Source of the DNA: Rodentolepis nana
Lineage: Eukaryota > Platyhelminthes > Cestoda > Cyclophyllidea > Hymenolepididae
Direction of reading: 5' to 3'
DNA length: 10,888 nucleotides
Assembly: GCA_900617975.1 (NCBI GenBank)
Contig: UZAE01013874.1
Span: 1-10,888, forward strand
Part shown: positions 9,373 through 10,888 of the stretch, one piece after another
How the letters are laid out: every line of letters starts with the position of its first letter
Position numbering within the stretch: position 1 is the first letter of the stretch
Program-made: the position numbers and the translations under genes
The notes under the pieces: generated by a model
The model's database searches: none
The model's input: the letters and a program-made list of their open reading frames with translations, nothing else
What the model was told of the DNA's origin: nothing

Positions 9373-9631
9373 TTTGCATATGCCTTTTCCAGAAGAGCTG
9401 GCCAAAATTCCGTATGCCGGGAGGAGTGAATAAAGAGCGGACGACCACCAGGTCGAACGGGAAGTCGATCGTCGATGATGACCTCCTCCCAGTTGCCGAA
9501 TTGCCAGAAACGAAAGCAGAAGCAGCCCGTGTACCACTCTGCGCGGAACGATTGACCCTGTGGAATGGATCGCATTGTCAGTCTTGGTTGAGTCACCATT
9601 GAGGCTAGAGCAGCTACCACCCAACAATCAC
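9373..9631 (-). CDS. Calpain catalytic-core exon (carries active-site Cys)
   Basis: Internal exon of a calpain, a calcium-activated intracellular cysteine protease (peptidase family C2). The 259-bp exon encodes the start of the protease core: GDCW with the nucleophilic Cys at fragment residue 3, FWQFGNW at 42-48, DDRLP at 54-58, and TEFWPALLEKAYAK ending at 87. The Glu of TEFW matches the position of a calcium-site Glu in mammalian calpains. The acceptor is pyrimidine-rich and ends TTTTTGCAG. The donor is GTGCGT directly after GCA AA. The first codon is split (G|GT, phase 1) and the last is split AA|A. The frame stays open past the donor into the intron, so the open frame is longer than the exon. 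The preceding exon, which should carry the conserved WKRP-type region and the residues before GDCW, was not found in the window. Subfamily is uncertain. Confidence 0.96.
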
Positions 9632-10205
9632 CTGCAAAAAGAAACATTTAATTATTTTATTTTATTATTTTTTACTCCACTACTCCATTAGTGCTGAAAT
9701 AACGCAGCGTATTTAAACGACCATCATTTGAGGAATAATTGTTTTTCGATTTGTGATTGACCACCCGTAAACCTGCCAACTAATCCGTTACTTTGACGAA
9801 TATCTTCTTTTAGGTCAGGTTACTTTCTCATTTGGCACCGCTCCAACACCTTGCGTGTTGGTTAAAAATTATGAGCAAAAAATGGCTAATATTTGAAGCC
9901 GTCAACCTTAAATTGATCTTGACTTTGAGTGCTTTTATTATTTCTTTCAGTAAAACAAAAAAAATGGTATTTTTAACTGTGGCTTGCAGAACGACCGACT
10001 TGTGAAAAAGGTGAGAGAAACAAAAGGCCTTGAGACCAGCGTCCAGATATCAAGGAGTCTCGATTTATTTGAGTTGGGGATTCGAGTTGTAGAGTGTTGG
10101 CGAGACAGGAAGCTCACTTTCTAAACTTCAAACTTCATGAATCGCGCTCTAAATTGCCATTAAGTGCGTGTCTACAATATTTAGTTCTCATTCACCGGTA
10201 TCGTT
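9632..10205. other. Intron upstream of the GDCW exon
   Basis: It begins (minus strand, reading toward 9632) with the TTTTTGCAG acceptor at its lower end. I searched for the expected calpain exon (FVWKRP, QG-LG peptides) and found none. A hairpin with perfect 7-bp arms, CCAACAC (9843-9849) and GTGTTGG (9855-9861), has a 5-nt loop; its function is unknown. Confidence 0.5.
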
Positions 10206-10221
10206 CCCCTCCCCCCCCCCC
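10206..10221 (+). repeat. C-rich run (C4 T C11)
   Basis: Four C, one T, eleven C. It is a G run on the gene's sense strand. Confidence 0.97.
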
Positions 10222-10450
10222 ACTCCCAATGCTTAAGAAGGCAACATGATCTAATATGATTGGTACCATATTATCAATGAGATTCCGTACAATTTGTTGA
10301 GCAACCAGGACTCCGAAAGCTGTCTTCCCCACTGTAAATCAATTATGGATACTCGAGGTCATCTTCAATGAACTTCTTGAATAGTGTCAAAAGGCTACTG
10401 TGTTGGTATGACATAAGCGACCACTAAGGTTTTATCCATAATTCAATCAC
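10222..10450. other. Non-coding stretch with short coding-like patches
   Basis: On the minus strand around 10290-10385 two frames look mildly coding (KKFIEDDLEYP before a stop; TAFGVLVAQQIVRNLIDN). Neither matches calpain, and neither has a well-formed acceptor and donor in the right phase. No feature is called. Confidence 0.35.
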
Positions 10451-10611
10451 CTTTAAGCATCGCGGATGAGTGCTATCACCCAGAGGTTTGAGCAGCAGTT
10501 TCGAGCAGGTGGACATGGTGGATCGAAAATTTGAACTGATTCTCAACATTTCGTACTCTTCCTCGACGTTTTTTCTCTCTCCCTCCCTCTCTCCCGCACC
10601 ACCACTCATAT
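10451..10611 (-). other. Possible 5' exon (uncertain), minus strand
   Basis: A 111-codon minus-strand open frame (10424-10756) contains an ATG near 10611 followed by MSGGAGEREGERKNVEEEYE and, further on, KLLLKPLGDSTHPRCLK. It then meets a plausible donor AAAG|GTGATT at 10451/10450. The position upstream of the calpain exons makes a leader exon possible. Against it, the GEREGER part comes from a CT-rich simple tract, no calpain homology is visible, its phase-0 end cannot join the phase-1 GDCW exon directly, and the required intervening exon was not found. Confidence 0.2.
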
Positions 10612-10732
10612 CACTGCCTTTATTCAATCGTGGACTTTTTCTCAATCCTACATCGATAAGCTTTTGATTGGTAGAATTTGGGCTCCATTTTAATTTTATT
10701 ATTAATCGATGCAATTTTAAGTACATACATGA
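10612..10732. other. AT-rich flank, no supported feature
   Basis: Open frames on both strands here (for example 10470-10667 plus) overlap each other, carry simple-sequence bias and have no recognisable content. Confidence 0.4.
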
Positions 10733-10750
10733 ATATATATATATATATAT
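10733..10750. repeat. (AT)9 microsatellite
   Basis: Nine uninterrupted AT units. Confidence 0.95.
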
Positions 10751-10881
10751 CTGCATTTACGTGCTCAGCCCAAATTAATACTCGCGTTATTCATAGCTTT
10801 ATTTTCAAGTTTCTTCGGGAGGTATTGCACTATTTTCCGTCGCATAGTCTTGTGCTATTAAATTGGTGATACTATATACCA

Positions 10882-10888
10882 CCCCCCC
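10882..10888 (+). repeat. Poly-C run cut by the window end
   Basis: Seven C at the last bases. The run may continue beyond the window. Confidence 0.9.

Noticed and set aside
9322..9627. Overlapping open frames at 9322-9627 (minus) and 9414-9602 (plus)
   Set aside because: They are shadows of the calpain exon, whose frame carries GDCW, DDRLP and LLEKAYAK.
10290..10385. Coding-like minus-strand patches, including an SFRSPG-type end that could precede GDCW
   Set aside because: There is a stop in the KKFIEDD frame, no WKRP-like calpain motif, and no good splice pair in the required phase.
1..10888. CRISPR array, bacterial operon, phage or toxin system
   Set aside because: No spaced repeats, no ribosome-binding-site/ORF packing, and the only clear gene is a spliced animal-type calpain.

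Overview
The window is animal-like nuclear DNA. It is AT-rich, mostly non-coding, and contains a protein gene split by introns with good GT/AG splice sites, plus decayed transposon and retroposon copies. Nothing resembles a bacterial operon. The species cannot be read from the sequence. The mix of a calpain gene, a multi-kilobase intron and a Tc1/mariner relic suggests an invertebrate. A flatworm is my guess, not something the sequence proves.

The one clearly recognisable gene is a calpain (calcium-dependent cysteine protease) on the minus strand. Two consecutive coding exons are visible: 9373-9631, which carries the catalytic-cysteine motif GDCW and ends in LLEKAYA, and 2661-2850, which continues LSGSYEAL. 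The codon split across the junction (AA|A, Lys) joins exactly, so they are adjacent exons separated by a 6,522-bp intron. Together they encode 150 residues, the first part of the protease core. The region before GDCW and the region with the catalytic His and Asn are not found; they probably lie beyond both ends of the window. A possible 5' exon at 10451-10611 is weakly supported.

Inside the large intron is a richer-GC island, about 3810-5118. It holds a 349-bp retroposon-like insertion (4650-4998) flanked by a perfect 16-bp target-site duplication, ending in a short ATA-type tail and containing an exact 37-bp tandem duplication. The insertion interrupts an open frame that stays open on the other side once the insertion is mentally removed, so this looks like an element nested in older, possibly coding-derived sequence.

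In the downstream intron (1-2660) is a dead, truncated Tc1/mariner transposase copy (about 937-1710, minus strand). It has all three catalytic-Asp motifs but several stops and a frameshift. Next to it is a 34-bp perfect AT palindrome. The rest is AT-rich intron or flank with microsatellites and three 11-nt G/C homopolymers.
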